Positions 12,318-25,143 of a DNA stretch of 64,000 nt are shown piece after piece. The position numbers were made by a program, and so were the translations under genes. A model generated the notes under the pieces. That model saw nothing but the letters and a program-made list of their open reading frames with translations. It did no database searches and was not told where the DNA came from. Numbering within the stretch: the first letter of the stretch is position 1; each line of letters starts with the position of its first letter. Origin of the DNA: Coriolopsis trogii (Eukaryota > Basidiomycota > Agaricomycetes > Polyporales > Polyporaceae); the NCBI GenBank assembly GCA_020543525.1, contig JAHYIO010000031.1, positions 1,798,001 to 1,862,000 of the forward strand. The letters run 5' to 3'.

Positions 12318-12713
12318 CAATGCTCACTTGTATGTAGGCCTTGCCCCCGCTACCGCGCCAATACTAGACTACCTTCCAGTGTGCTCCTGTATCCGTACAC
12401 TCTGATTTTCAGATGGTGACGGGGGCATGCAATGTGAATATCTCTTAGAATCATTTTGTACTTCCTGTTCGGCGCTGACAGTTTGCAAGCCGCTATAGTC
12501 CCTTCCCTCCTTCCTCTATGACATGTGTATATCTCAGGTCCGCAGTGAAGTGATGGGAAAGGAACAACTAATGACTTGTGAAAAAACACACACAAATGGT
12601 ACAGTATGTTTGTATGAGAGCATAGTTTGTGGAGTGTACATCAGGGTATGAGGACAGCATGTTGGCTGGTACAGGCAGGGGCCAGTGCGAGAGCCACATC
12701 CAGCTGAACGACA
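12318..12713. other. Spacer between the two inverted arms
   Basis: About 396 bp with no credible ORF. With the arms it makes up most of the ~1.85-kb divergent intergenic region between SPC34 and DOCK. Confidence 0.5.
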
Positions 12714-13050
12714 GCGTACCTTGTTCTAACCTATACCATGCCCTCCAGAGCCCTCATCCGCACCCATTGCATCCAATTTCCCACCCCCACAAGCCCCTGT
12801 TCGTCCGTGATATCGATCCGATGTCGAGGAGGGGGGGTCAGAGTCGAGAATTTCGAAAGTGGTCGTAGCGAGCTGAAAACGGTACCGTGCCCTGCGCGCT
12901 GACGAGCTGAGTGCGAAAGTGAAGAAATGAGGTCGATTGGCCGAGAATTGAGGGAGATATCGCTCGCCGAAGTCGGAGGCTGCCAGGCAAGACGTGTGGC
13001 GGAAAAAAGCGATTTCGGCGCCAGCGACAGGCATCGTGAGAACAGCAATA
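12714..13050 (-). repeat. Right arm of inverted duplication (DOCK side)
   Basis: Inverted copy of 11983-12317, separated from it by a spacer of about 396 bp. It lies upstream of the DOCK gene in the same orientation relative to DOCK as the left arm has relative to SPC34. Both copies read CGTGAGAACAGCAATA at the outer end, which could act as an intron donor in a 5' UTR. No transposase or obvious target-site duplication is seen. Confidence 0.9.
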
Positions 13051-13683
13051 GGGTAGACAAGTAGACTTACGCCGAGCCGACTTGCAGCTGTTGAGTGGGG
13101 TCTGTCAGTGTGTAAACCTATCTTGTCAGTCGACCTGAAGGCAAACCGAGCGACAATTCATTGCTCCGACTTGTACCCTTGACGCAGATAAGAGAGACAA
13201 GTTTCAGGATGTTCAGGGGTACCCGATCATTCACTTCATATGTACATGCCTCTAGTCAAGTATTTCGGAGTGTCGAGACAGACATGCAGGCGTGGCATGA
13301 AGACGTCTTCCCCCCTTCTGTACCCAAGCCTGCTCACAGGAGAATAAGGAGGAGACGACACACGGATTGCCCGTCGTCTTGCGGTGACGGTCGGTGCACT
13401 GTATGCTTCGTGATGGTGATGCTTCGTATGATGAGAACGCGACACAACCGCTGGCCTCCGACGTAAAACTTCCCATCCTCCTCCACACCGTTCGCCTCTT
13501 TTGTTGCCAATCTCCACTCTCTGCATTCGACTAGGCGAAATCCCAAGTTGTCCGAGTTGCCCAGCTCTGCTCAGGCGTTAGCGCAGCGCTAAACTTGGCC
13601 GAGTCCCTCGCACCGCGCTTCCGACAGTCGCACCGTATCTCACGAGCAGCCAGACCCAGAGGGTCGACCCTCCTCCTCTCGCC

Positions 13684-16600
13684 ATGGTTGCCGCTCTCGG
13701 GCAGCGAAAAGGCGTATGGGAGCCTCTTCCTCTCATCATATACGGCTATGCTGTGCATCCTCTGTCCCCGGTCAATCGCAGGAACACCACCGCTTCCAGC
13801 CGGACCCATATATCCACCTGGACCGATGCTTCTGGAGAAGAGCACCTTGGTCATAGGGACGTCGTGTCCCTGGAAGTAGGAGACAATGTGTACGCGTTTG
13901 AGAAGTATACTCCGAGAGACAAGGAGGTCGAGGGTGTCTGGTATCGCGGGTGAGTACGTTTCCGCAGCCACATAAAACCATACATGTTCGCGTCCTATTG
14001 CGAGGGCCTCTACATCGGCCAGGCGCAGTCTCGTGTATCCGTATTCGAATGCTAACTGCAGTATTCTCAAGATATGTCGTTTGCACGTCTCGGCGCCCGC
14101 AAGTCAATTGGTCGTCCTCCTCCGATCCCTCGTCTTCAAACACCAAGCCATCTGCGCGGGCGGATGAGCTTCAGCAAGTGTTCATAGGCATCTTCCCAGC
14201 GTCCCATATCTTCGTACGGGATGAAGTCTCCGACGCAGAGGGACGGTTGACGGATCTATTCAACGCCCTCAACAGCCCGGCAGACGGCCGCTCCTCGGAG
14301 GAGGTCTTTGCTAATTGGAACAAGACCATGAGGGAGATGGACCCAGTTCGCGAAGAAGACGAGGACAACGACACCGCGACGCGCAAGTCCTTCAAACTCA
14401 CTCCTCCCCCGGATCAGGCACCGTCTACTCGCGCACGTCTCCCTGTGTATCCTGCCAGCATCCGTTCGGCTTCTCCCACGGAGTCTCAGTTCAACAAGCC
14501 CCTTCCGCCTCGTCCGACGTTGACGTCTGGAGACGACACCCTATCCGGCGCTGGGCAACCTATCATCGACGAGATCGCTTCTGCACTGCGCGAATGGCAC
14601 GCGCTTATGTTCCAGTACCTCGCCCAACGCGACTACAAGCTCTTCCACATTGTGCGGGAGTATATCGAGGTGCTTCATTTGGGACGTCGTCAACTTCTCT
14701 CTCAGACACTCAGCAATGAGGAGACCGTCAACCTGCGTCGCGAGTGCGTTGCCAGGCTAGTCTCTGGCAACCTGTTGCAAGGCCTCGATGTGATTGTTCG
14801 CCACCCTACATGGGGAGGATTAGTCAACGTAGACGTCGAGGGCGAGATTGATCCGCGCAGTTGGATGAGCGCGGTGCGTATGTACGCGTTGCAGGCATCA
14901 CTGGCACATATGGACCTGTCGCCCACTCCCAATACGCCCTACAAGTTGCCTCATGCCAATGGGTCTATTGATTACTCCGTCCCAGCTCCTACCCCTCTCC
15001 CCCTCTCAGCTTCTCTCCATTCCGCGTTCCCGGAGACCCCACGCCCTCGCGGTCATTCCCGTCTCATCGGCTCGCTCTCACCGTCGGCCCCGACTCAACC
15101 GAGAGCCAAGTTCTACCACGTCTTCCTTGACCTGCGTGCGTTCGTCGCTTCACCGTGCGCACCCGGAGAGACTGCAGAGCTGTTCTTCTCTCTGTACAAC
15201 AAGGCAGATGCTCGCTTCGTCTCCGAGGAGTTCTGCGCAGTGCTCAACCACAACGGCGTGCTTGCACGCGACCCTTCGGCCCGTATCCGCACCCTGTTCA
15301 CCGACTTGGTCCAGTCTGACGCCCAAGATCCAATCTACCTAGTCTGCAAAATCGTCAGGAATGGCTCGTTGAAAATGGGTAGCAACATGGGTTCCATCTC
15401 GGAGCACAGACAGACAATCATTGGATCGTCCTATTCGGCGTCCATGTCGAGTGACTCGTTTGGTCGTGGCTCGACTTCAACGGACCCTCCCCAATACTTC
15501 CGCCGACCGTTCGGGTGCGCAGTCTTGGAGCTCACCCAACTCAATTCTATGGCGGCCGAACAGGCTGAAGTGTCGTCGACTCGGGAGCATACAATGCCGA
15601 TCTACGTCCCTGTGAATGAGACGACGTTCTCCATGCTCCATCAAGATATCCTCAACCACAATACCCGAGAGTACGAGAAATCGCCAAGGTATGTGTTGTT
15701 GAACGTCTATTGAGGCTAGAATTGACTGGAAGACAGGGCCGAGATGCTTGCGGTTTCCGTCAAGATCTTTTACGGAGACGCGGAGACGATCGTGAAGGAG
15801 AACTCCTCCCTCTTACAGGATACTCCTCTCAGCTTGAGACTTGGATTCCCAGACGTTGTTTTCCCTGGCGACGTCCGGAACGAATTGTACATCAAGCTAT
15901 GGAGCGGAGACTTCTCGTCATCTCAGAGCACAAGCTCGCGTCGGAACGTCACGAACTTTGCTCGCGGACAAGTCCCCGGAAACGTGCAGGTCACGATGGA
16001 AGTCAGGGATCAGGATGGCCGAACCATCGATCGCGTCATCTCACAGTGTAGTGGCGAGCCAGAGGTTACGCAGTTCCACTCCATGGTTTTCCAGCGGACG
16101 ACGCAACCCCACTACGGCGAGTTGGTCAAGCTGAAGCTGCCTTTCGTGGGCGTTCAGCAGTGGCATCTGTTCTTCACTTTCCGCCAACGCAGCTCGCGAG
16201 ACCGCTCATCAAGTCGCAGCGTCGAGGCGCAAGAGCGACCGTTCGCGTTCGCCTACCTACCTCTCTTCCCCGACGGCCGCGCTTTCCTTGAAGATGGCAG
16301 TCACACGTTAGTGCTTTACCGCGCTGACCGCATCAGCCAGATTGCCAGCGACATGTACTTGCAAGCCACTCCTTGGCTCCCTGCGAACCAGCGTCCCGAA
16401 CAGGTGTACGTCCCGCCCGATATGCAAAGGCTCGCGCCGCCTTTGCGGGACAGCTTGATCATCCGCTCGTCTTTGTGTTCCACCAAGTTCACGCAGAACT
16501 CCGTCCTTCTGAGTCTCTTGAATTGGGAGCAGATCACGGACAAGGAGCTCTTGTCGACCATCCTTAGCAAATTCACCTTCGTCGGCGAGGTGGAGATCGT

Positions 16601-19600
16601 CAAATTCCTCCGTGACATCTTTGACTCATTATTCGCGATCCTCGTGTCCCACAACAACCAGTCGGGCGAGATGGACCACCTTGTCTTCAACGCGCTAGTC
16701 ACTGTCTTGGGCATTGTGCAAGACCGTCGATTCAGCAACTTCCAGCCTGTATTGGATGTGTATATCGAGCGGCACTTCAATTGCGCGTCGGCAGCCTCGC
16801 ATATGATCCACTCCATGAACCGTCTCCTCCAGGATCCGACCGCGAACGACACGGCGTCGTCTTTGCGTGCAGCCTTGAAGGTCTGGCACTACATTTTCAA
16901 GTTCATCGCTCGGTCTCGCGAGCTACAGAAGGCCAAGGAACTGGGTATGGGTGGAGGCGCGACCGCGGATCATCTTGAGGCGACGTTCAAGCGCGAGTTG
17001 CGCGCCCATCTCAACGAGGTCAACCGGATGATGTCCACAACGTCCCCGCCGTCTATCATAGGTACTCAGACGATCGCCTTGCAACACTTCACCTCCATCC
17101 TCCCCGAGCTCAGCAAGGTGTTCTCCATCGTCGAGCTTGTGACTGTCGCTACGACGTTCGCGAACGCCATTGTCTCTACCAAGGGCAAGATCCTCATCTG
17201 GAAGCTCATCATGTACCTCCAGATCGTCAAGGGCTTCCTCTTCGACAATCCGAAGTCCCGCAGCCTGCTCGTTGAAGCGGTCGTCATCTGGATCAAACCT
17301 CAATTCGGGCGCTTTGATGAGTACACTCAGACGCAGCCGGGAGACAATGAAGCTGCGAGGGACGCGGCCCGCGTGAGCTGGTTGGAGAGCATTCGTCTGT
17401 CTGTCACGGTCATCGCAATCATGCTCGACAAACTCCAGCAATGTCTTGTGGACCCAACGATCGTGAACGATCGTAATGCTCTCAGGCAGGAGCAATACAA
17501 CATTGAATATCTCCTATCCCTCCTGCCAAGGTACGTACATAGATAATCCCTTGCATTCGACGTTCTGATCACACCACTATAGACTGCTAGACTCGTATCA
17601 GGAATACCAAAACCCTGCATCTCTCCGCGCTGTCGAGCGCAACCGTTCGTCCACACCCGTCACGAACAGCTTCCCAGTCACCTTCCCCGAATCATACCCC
17701 TTTTCACTGGCGACGCAAGGGCCCAAAGCCAACCCAACCGCTTCCGGATCCCTGGATGTCAAGCCCGAGTTCAGCCCCGGCCTCGGCGAAGTCGCCATCG
17801 TCATTCTCGTTCTGATTCTCTCAGCGCCCAAGAAGCATATCGTGATGTTCCTGGAGAGCATCCTTGAAATCGAAGGGCGCGATCACCTAGCCGCGCTGCT
17901 TCTCCAGTTCTTCAAGGTCGCGGCGTCTATTCTGGACAACGAGGCGTTCCCGAAGAACTGGCTCAACGTGAACATCCTGGCTCACCGCGTGCTGCTCAAG
18001 ATGATGGATCCTATCGCGACTATGTTTGAGAGGGAGTTCATTCCGGACGAAGCTTCGGGTCGGCCGTTCGAGGCGGCACTGTGGAAGGAGTGTTTCTACG
18101 TCCTGCTGAAGCTACTCTCTTCGGAACACCTGATAATTGAGGAGTTCAGTCCACAGGTATAGTATACGGTCCCCACAATCCCGATGGTATGCTAACAGCT
18201 CGACGTCAGAAACGGCGAGCCGTGTGGCGTCTCGCGGGCGACATTCGTGGGGAAGGTGCAACCCTGTTGCTCCGCCTCTGGAGTGCCCTTGGTTGGCCGG
18301 ATGAAACTGCTACAGAGGAACTCGCGATTGCTAGGTACACGGTAAGTCGCAGACAACATTTTCCTTTCTACATCCAGGCTTGACTTTTGTATAGAACTAC
18401 CAAGCTGCACTGAATTCTCTCGTCGGCCACATCGTCAACCTCTGCCTCAGCCACCACGATCAGCTGCGGGAGAATGCGGTGCAAGTGCTGTACTGCATGA
18501 TCATCTCGCAGTACCATATTTCCCGCGGCTTCGACCACATCGAAAACGAGCTTGTCAGCAAGCTGGATACCCTGTTCATGTCTGACAGTAAAGGCGATGA
18601 CATATCGCGCGCATTCTTTATCGGTCATCTACGGCACCTATTCGACTCATCCGACGTCGATGAAGAGCTTCGTAGTCGTGTCACTCATTTCCTTGACTCC
18701 GTCGACGTTTTCTTAGAACTCCTCTTGAGCGTCCGGGCGCTACCCGAAGGCGAAGAATTCGCTGACGACCGTGTCATCGCTACGGTATGGTTTCTCAATA
18801 TAACAAGCCCAATAGGTGCTGACGCTTGCTATTACTAGCTGCGCTTGATGAACTTCATTAGGCGGATTGGTCGGGACGAGATATACATCAAATACGTCCA
18901 CCAGTTGGTCAACGTAAGGACCGCATCAGACACTCATAACTACCGTATGCTGATGTCAGGTCCCACAGATGCATCTCCAGTCCCAAAACTATGTCGAGGC
19001 AGCATTGACCCTCAAGCTGCACGCGGATTTGCACGACTGGGACCTGAATACCTTCGCACCTCCCATGGAGGATCTCGGACTGCCGCAACAATCACACTTC
19101 CACCGCAAGGAGACGCTCTGTCTCCTTATCCTGGACTATCTTGGTATGTGTACTGTGTTACACGACACCTTACCTTCCTATTGAACGATATGCAGGGAAG
19201 GGCAAAGCTTGGGAGAGCGCATACGAGATCTGCAAGGACCTCGCGGCCAAGCATGCAGAGGTCACTTTCAACTAGTACGTATACCTCATGTGTCGAACAC
19301 TCACATCACTGACCTTGCTCCCTCAGCTCACGTCTTGCGGAGATTCTCCGGCACCAAGCGGCCCTCCTGGAACACATCATAACCGACCAGCGTTACTACT
19401 CCGACTACTTCAGAGTTGCTTTCTATGGCAATTTCCCCAATGCTATCCGGAACAAGCAGTTCATTGTAAGTGATCGTTCAAAGTGTTCAAACGCAAGGCT
19501 CATTCATTCTGTCCTGCGTAGTACCGGGGTTATGAGTGGGAGAAGTTCGGCGCGTTCTGCGAACGTATGCTCAACAAGCATCCTGGGGCTCAGCTACTCA

Positions 19601-20936
19601 AGACTATGGGAGATCCTCCTGTCGACATTCGTTTCGGGAACGACCAATATATTCAATGTACAGCGGTCACTCCCGAACCTCGTCGCGAGCTGCCAATTTT
19701 CACCAATCCCGACGTGCCTCCTCAAGTCCGTGCCTACTATGAACACAGGTACGGGCAAGACTATCAATACCCCATCTTATCTTGCTCACGATGTCCACAG
19801 TGCCATCAATCTGTTCAGCTACTCAAGACCCGTATCGAAGATGACTCGGGATGGTTCGGAAGAGGTTTGGATCGAGAAGACGTACCTCACTACGGAGGAG
19901 TACTTCCCTACTGTCCTTCGGCGCTCGGAAATCGTCTCCGTACAGATGGTGGCAATTTCTCCTGTGGAGACTGCCCTCCTCGAGGTTGAGCAGCGTACGC
20001 GGGAGCTGGCTGGTCTCAACCAGAAGTATTCCTCGCTTTCCAAGACAGCACAACACATCTCAACGAACGCGCTGGCGATGAGCCTGAACGCAGCCGTCGA
20101 TGCCCCTCTGAACAGCGGTATTGGCGCTTTCCGACAAGTCTTCTTGTCTGAGGATTACATAGCAAGACATCCAGAGAGAGCGGAGCAGGTGGAGAAACTT
20201 CGCAACGCGATCGATGAACAGGTATGTAGTTGTGTTACCCAGCTTGCTTATGAGTCTGACCTCTGGCTAGGTCCGCATGATTGATAGCTGTCTCAAGTTG
20301 CATGGGCAACTCTGTCCTCAGGAAATGTTGGCGTTCCACGCGACTTTGGAGAGGTTCTTCCAGAAGAATTTTGCAGAGGAAATTCAACGGTTGTCGGTTG
20401 ATTCCTCGCCGGAACCACGCGCACTTGAGGCTGTTCCAACGTCTGCCCGTCTACCGCCATCGGCGGCGATGCCTTCTCCCAATTACGCTGCGCTGTATGT
20501 TTCCTTTCCATTGTTGCAGGTAGAAGGATGCTGATTGGTTCGTAGCAAAACCCACCCTCTGAACGTCGGGCCCATTCATGTCGGTGTCAACCCATCGGCC
20601 TCGTCTTCGGTGTCTCCCTTGTCACCTCGTTCGCAAGAGAACGGCCTGTCTGTTGCGGAGGCGCCTTGGATGAAGCAAACACCTCTACAGCGCCATCTAG
20701 CGCATCTCGCCAGACACGGTTTCAACGGAGTCTCGTCCGGTCCTGGAGACAACGGCGGCAGTGACTCTTTCTCCGAAGAGTCACCTCGCAACTCTGTGGT
20801 GACTGTTGGCAACCATCCATTGCCTACGTTCTCGGGCGCTGCCTCGGTGACAGCATCCACACTGGGTAGCATCGGATCCATCAAGGGTCGTTTCTCAAAG
20901 CTTGGGAGTCTCAACTTCGGTCGTCGTGACGGTTGA
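13684..20936 (+). CDS. DOCK-family guanine nucleotide exchange factor
   Basis: Very large protein, roughly 2,000 residues, of the DOCK family, which activates Rac/Cdc42-type GTPases and drives polarity and actin organisation. The start ATG at 13684 opens an N-terminal SH3-like region (EPLPLIIYGYAVHPL, then GDNVYAFEKYTPRDKEVEGV). The first intron begins at about 13950. The helical region follows (FHIVREYIEVLHLGRRQLLS). The C2-like DHR-1 lies at about 15.1-16.3 kb (KFYHVFLDLRAFVASPCAPG; DTPLSLRLGFPDVVFPGDVR NELY). A long armadillo-like middle is followed by the catalytic DHR-2 at about 18.9-20.5 kb: YVEAALTLKLHADLHDWDL, EVWIEKTYLTTEEYFPTVLR, SPVETALLEVEQRTRELAGL and NSGIGAFRQVFLSEDYIA. The tail is Ser/Pro-rich. 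About 15-20 short introns interrupt the gene. The SH3 plus DHR-1 plus DHR-2 order is that of the DOCK1/yeast Dck1 type, whose partner is ELMO/Lmo1. Confidence 0.93.
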
Positions 20937-21650
20937 TGAGACTATGGAATACGAGGGTCCATTCTTCGGTCTTTGTGTGCGTTCTTATTTCTCTTGACTC
21001 CAGATTGCCTGTTCGCGTGCGTTTATCTACCCACACATACCATCGTTTATTATCTTTCCCCACTTACGGACTACGTGCTGATGTATTTGGATTATTGTCT
21101 AATGTTGTACAACCATTATAATTATGCGAATCCCATACTGCGGCGCTTCTCTCGTTTCCTTCTCGTCGTGCGCACAATCGAACTCTAATTGACAGGTCGT
21201 GTACACAAGCATCCATACTCAGTGTTCGTGACGTAATGAACAATATCAATATTATACATCCATTCGCCCTCGGCTGACACTTGTCGCGAGACAGAGACTC
21301 AGAAAGATGAGGATTGAAGCGGCGATATGGCAATTATATAGGCTGGTACAAGTCCAGATGAAGACTATTGCAGTAACGTAAAGGGATCTCGAATACTGAC
21401 CGCGCAACGCGAGGCGGCCAAGAAATAACGATAGCCAGTAGTTGATCCACCGAGTACGTGTGATGAGAACATGCGGGAGGAGCGAACCGAATTCAGGAAC
21501 ATAGTTGCTAAGGCTACATACACGGACCATGGAAGGACGTGAAGGGTGTTATAGGAGTCATGATGGCATGATGGCGTGTTTTGGAACGAAAACGAGAGCG
21601 GGGAGACAGACATGCGCGCTGCCAGAGGTATATGAACAGCGCATGAGTTC
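20937..21650. other. Convergent 3' region between DOCK and MedA-like genes
   Basis: About 700 bp, more AT-rich than its neighbours (for example GTACAACCATTATAATTATG near 21107). Probably holds both 3' UTRs and polyadenylation signals. No gene seen. Confidence 0.5.
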
Positions 21651-23656
21651 TCACAGGTACGCATGAGGCCCTTGGAACTCCGTCGGGGGTGACATCTTCA
21701 TCCGATAATCGAGGGCATCGTAAGACTGCCCGTAGACGTCTGTAGCGCCGTACGTGCTGTGGTCGGGGTAGGCCGGCTGGTAGAGCGACTGCGCTTGGTC
21801 GAGATAGCTATCAGCAGCAGAATAGGCCAGTGACAGTGCGCTCGACGCGGAAGGAGAGGTGGATGGAGTGGCGAATGTGGGAGTGGGAGAAGGAGTCGAC
21901 GAGAGTGGGTTGAGGAAACTGTCGTACGGGTTGGGAGGTGCCAGAGCGCCCACCGTTGTGTAGGTATTCTCTAGCGAGGGGTACTGCGACGGGTAGGATG
22001 TCTGAGGGAACATGTAGGAGGGATCCGTGGTGGTCTCGGGTGCTGGCGAAGAAGACGCAGAGTAGGGCTTGATCATGGAAGAAAGGTGCGGAGACATCCC
22101 CAAAGACTCCAGGACTGGAGGTGTCGCACTCCCTTCATGCTTCTTCGTGGTTGGTCGCAGCGTCTGCATTTGCGTTAGCTCATATTCCCTTGCGGCCCGG
22201 AAGTGTGCACACTACTCACGTATTTCGAGATGATCTTCTCCAGAGCTTGGTGCAGAACAGCCCAGTCGAAGACCTTCACGTCCTTCTCGATGTTTCGCGG
22301 CTTCGGGGCAGGGAAGTCCATGATCTTCTGGAAGAACTCCTCGGTGCCGACCTTGTTCTTCGACACCGTCTTCGGCCGGAAGCCTTCGAGGTTCCTCCGG
22401 ATGCGGTTCTTCTCCTCGATGTTGAAGATGTCCCCGACGAGGCACTCGAGTAAAAAGATGATGTCCACGGAAGTAATACAGCACTGTGACGCCGACGAAT
22501 CCCCAGAGTACTCTGATGGGCGCGCGATGCATGAAACAACCGCGTCCCCGTCAACGTACTCAGAGGGGCTGATGGCCTCGCACACGACGTGGAGCGTGCA
22601 CCCCTCCTGCACGCGCGTAAAGCGCACAAGACGGCGGCCAACAACGCGCTCGTCCTCGTCCCAAGTGCTCATGTCTGCCATCGCCTCCGTGGGGGTCTGG
22701 ATGGATAGAGCGGCGCGGTAGCTACTTTCCGCATCGTCGTCTTCAGAGCCCGACCGCCGCGCCCGGATGAGGGACTGTTTCTTGAGCGGTCCGCGCGCCA
22801 GCTGCGACTCCTTGGGGCTCGCCGGACGATTGGTGATCCGGGCGCGCGCCGGTCCACCGCTCGTCGTCGGGCGAGACGTCTTACGGGACACGAGCGAATG
22901 CGAAGACGAGGGTAGGTTAGCCGAAGGCTTATGATCCGGCGTTCCCGGAGCTGAAGAGGACCCGAGTTTCAGGTCGTCGCTCGCCGCCCTCTTGCATGGC
23001 AGAAGAGACGGGACTCCGCCTGGTGATGTTCAGCGATCAGTGAATATCAAACGAGGACGCGTAAAGGGCGCGTATGGGGACTCCACGTACGGGGAGTGTA
23101 TGAGAACTTGCCGAACGTGACCGAGTCGAGGGTGGTGTTCGACCCATCGAGCGCTTGCACGGTCAGCGGGACTGCGGACGGAGGGTATGCGCCTGCGCAC
23201 GCGATCTCGTACTCTGGGACAGTCGCCTCGAGATCCCATTCACCGTCGCGGCCCGACGAGGAAGCGCGCACGGTCGTGCTCAATGCGCGACTGCCGACGA
23301 CGATCCTCAGGAAGGTGGTCTGCGCGCTCTCGAAGGCGAAGTGAACAGAGACAACAATGGATGTGCCGGCTGCGCCTTCCTGAGGAGTGTAATTGTAAAC
23401 GCGAAACATGTTGCCTGGGGAGACCACGAAGGGTCTGTCCTCGACAGGCTGGGGGGTGGGGGTCGGAGTCGCTGGAAAGGAGTTAGACCTACAAGGGCAA
23501 CGAAGCGAGAAAAGACATGTACACACAGTGCAAGGGCTTACGCTGCATGGCTGATGGCATGGCTTCAAGGCTGGGCAGAAAGGAGGAGGGGCTGTCGTAG
23601 GCACACAAAGGGCCGTTGAAGAAGCTATGTTGTGTGAATGAGAGCGCCGAGAGCAT
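21651..23656 (-). CDS. medA: MedA (Medusa)-like developmental regulator
   Basis: Fungal-specific nuclear regulator related to Aspergillus MedA, which controls conidiophore and sporulation genes and, in other fungi, adhesion and morphogenesis. Splicing from about 23567 to the Pro/Thr-rich TPTPTPQPVEDRPFVV gives an Ig/TIG-like block (GNMFRVYNYTPQEGAAGTSI ...). The conserved DUF7082-type core follows: WDEDERVVGRRLVRFTRVQE; ITSVDIIFLLECLVGDIFNI; EEKNRIRRNLEGFRPKTVSK; APKPRNIEKDVKVFDWAVLH. These blocks closely match those I know from MedA. The C-terminus is Ser/Pro/Tyr-rich and disordered, a likely activation region. The start at 23656 (MLSALSFTQHSFFNGPLCAY) is chosen because its frame joins phase-correctly to the next exon. 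Ascomycete medA has a long leader, and the upstream region here is also long. Confidence 0.88.
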
Positions 23657-25143
23657 TTCGATGGAACCTCGTTGGGATGCGCGAGGCCCAAGAAGTGTGG
23701 AAGGAAGAAAGGGGATGGATAGGACTACGTCGCAATGTGCTGCCGTGATTTACGGTAGAAAAGGACGCTGGATGTGATGCGTGTTGAGGGCGCGTTTCTG
23801 TGGCGGGGGCGAAGGGGTACCAAACAGGCAAGAGGTAGTGGGTCGAGACCGGTCGTAGACTAGCTGGTAGGAGAGGAAGGAGGACGCCTTGAGGCCGGTG
23901 AATGTGGGGGGGAAATGAAGCGTGTCGGACCAAAGGTCGGAGTGCTGATATACGAAAGAGGCAAAGGCGGGGTTGCTGGAGGTGGCCTGGAAGGGAATTC
24001 GGAAAATGGGGACATGATGTATTGTTGGCGAGAGCGCCTGCCAGACGCATCGGACGCCTGAGGAGATGATGAGCGGTGCAAAGCGGGCTACGCGATCGAC
24101 GCGATCGAACAGGAGCTCGGGCGGTTGCGTCGCTCCGCATGCGAACTGGCCATCAACCCAAGGCACCCAAACACGCACAGAACCTGAAGAAATTATACTC
24201 CGCATCGCCGTCCTCGCCGGAGGTGATTGCTTGGGCTAGGATGCCTCCTGACGAACCCACGCATCATCGGCATCGAGCATGCTGAACGCACCCCGGACTG
24301 GATGGAACAAGGCGCGACTTCCCGGGCGGGAGATAGCCTCATGTTTTTCTTGGAATTTGGGCTTCTTGGAGGTGCGTGGGGGGATTCAAAGTCAGAAAGT
24401 CAGAAGGGACCGCGGGCAGGCAGTGCGGTTGGCTGAGGTCTCCCGTGGGCAATCGAGATCACAGACAAGGCCCTTACCCACGTGGCTCTCCTATTGTTGC
24501 CGCCGCCCAACGCACTGCCACACTCGCGACCCGAGGGCGCCTCCGTACCCGCCCCGACGCCGATACCGCCCCTGCGGAACAAGACAGTCCGTCCCTCTCG
24601 CTGTGTGCGGTACCCATACTCACTGCCGTGCAACGCGTTCACGGTCCTCGTAGCTCGTCACGCAGAGTGGGAGCTGCCACGCACAACACAGGCGAAGATG
24701 AAGCCGCGATAAGTGGAGTCCCGAGTCTTGTCGGACATCAAACGGTCCGTACTGCCGTTGTGTCCAACATTCGAAATACGCCAGGGCCCTCCTGTCTTCC
24801 GCGGATCTCGGTCAGTGTGGTGTAGACTTTGATTTCGGATATGGAGCTGGCAGGGCGACGCACAACAAGCCGCACACTGCTCTTTTCACACTAGCATTGC
24901 GGCGCCGCACGTCGTCCGCCTGGGTGCAGGCGCTGACCGCGCCAGTATCGGAATGCATTGACACATGTTGCGTGTGATAGACTATTGGTTCGCAGATCGG
25001 GCGTAAAGACAATAATAACCGGAAATGCCCCTATACTTCATTCTACTCAGCAACTCAGGAATACGTCTTGTCGCCCTAGAATAAAAAGAAGGAACGAGAT
25101 CCTTACCCGAGCCCGCGGGATTAACATAGTGATAACGTTGTAA
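23657..25143. other. Upstream region of MedA-like gene, no supported gene
   Basis: A 151-codon minus-strand ORF (23750-24205) lies in the presumed leader of the MedA-like gene. It shows no known motif and may be chance or a leader ORF. The remainder up to the MED27-like gene has only short ORFs. Confidence 0.45.

Noticed and set aside
13950..14090. Extension of the second DOCK exon frame upstream to 13950
   Set aside because: This stretch is the first DOCK intron (GTGAGT start); the exon begins at about 14072 with YVVCTSRR.
23750..24205. 151-codon minus ORF upstream of the MedA-like gene
   Set aside because: No known motif. It does not join in phase to the MedA coding exon. Best treated as part of a long leader or as chance.
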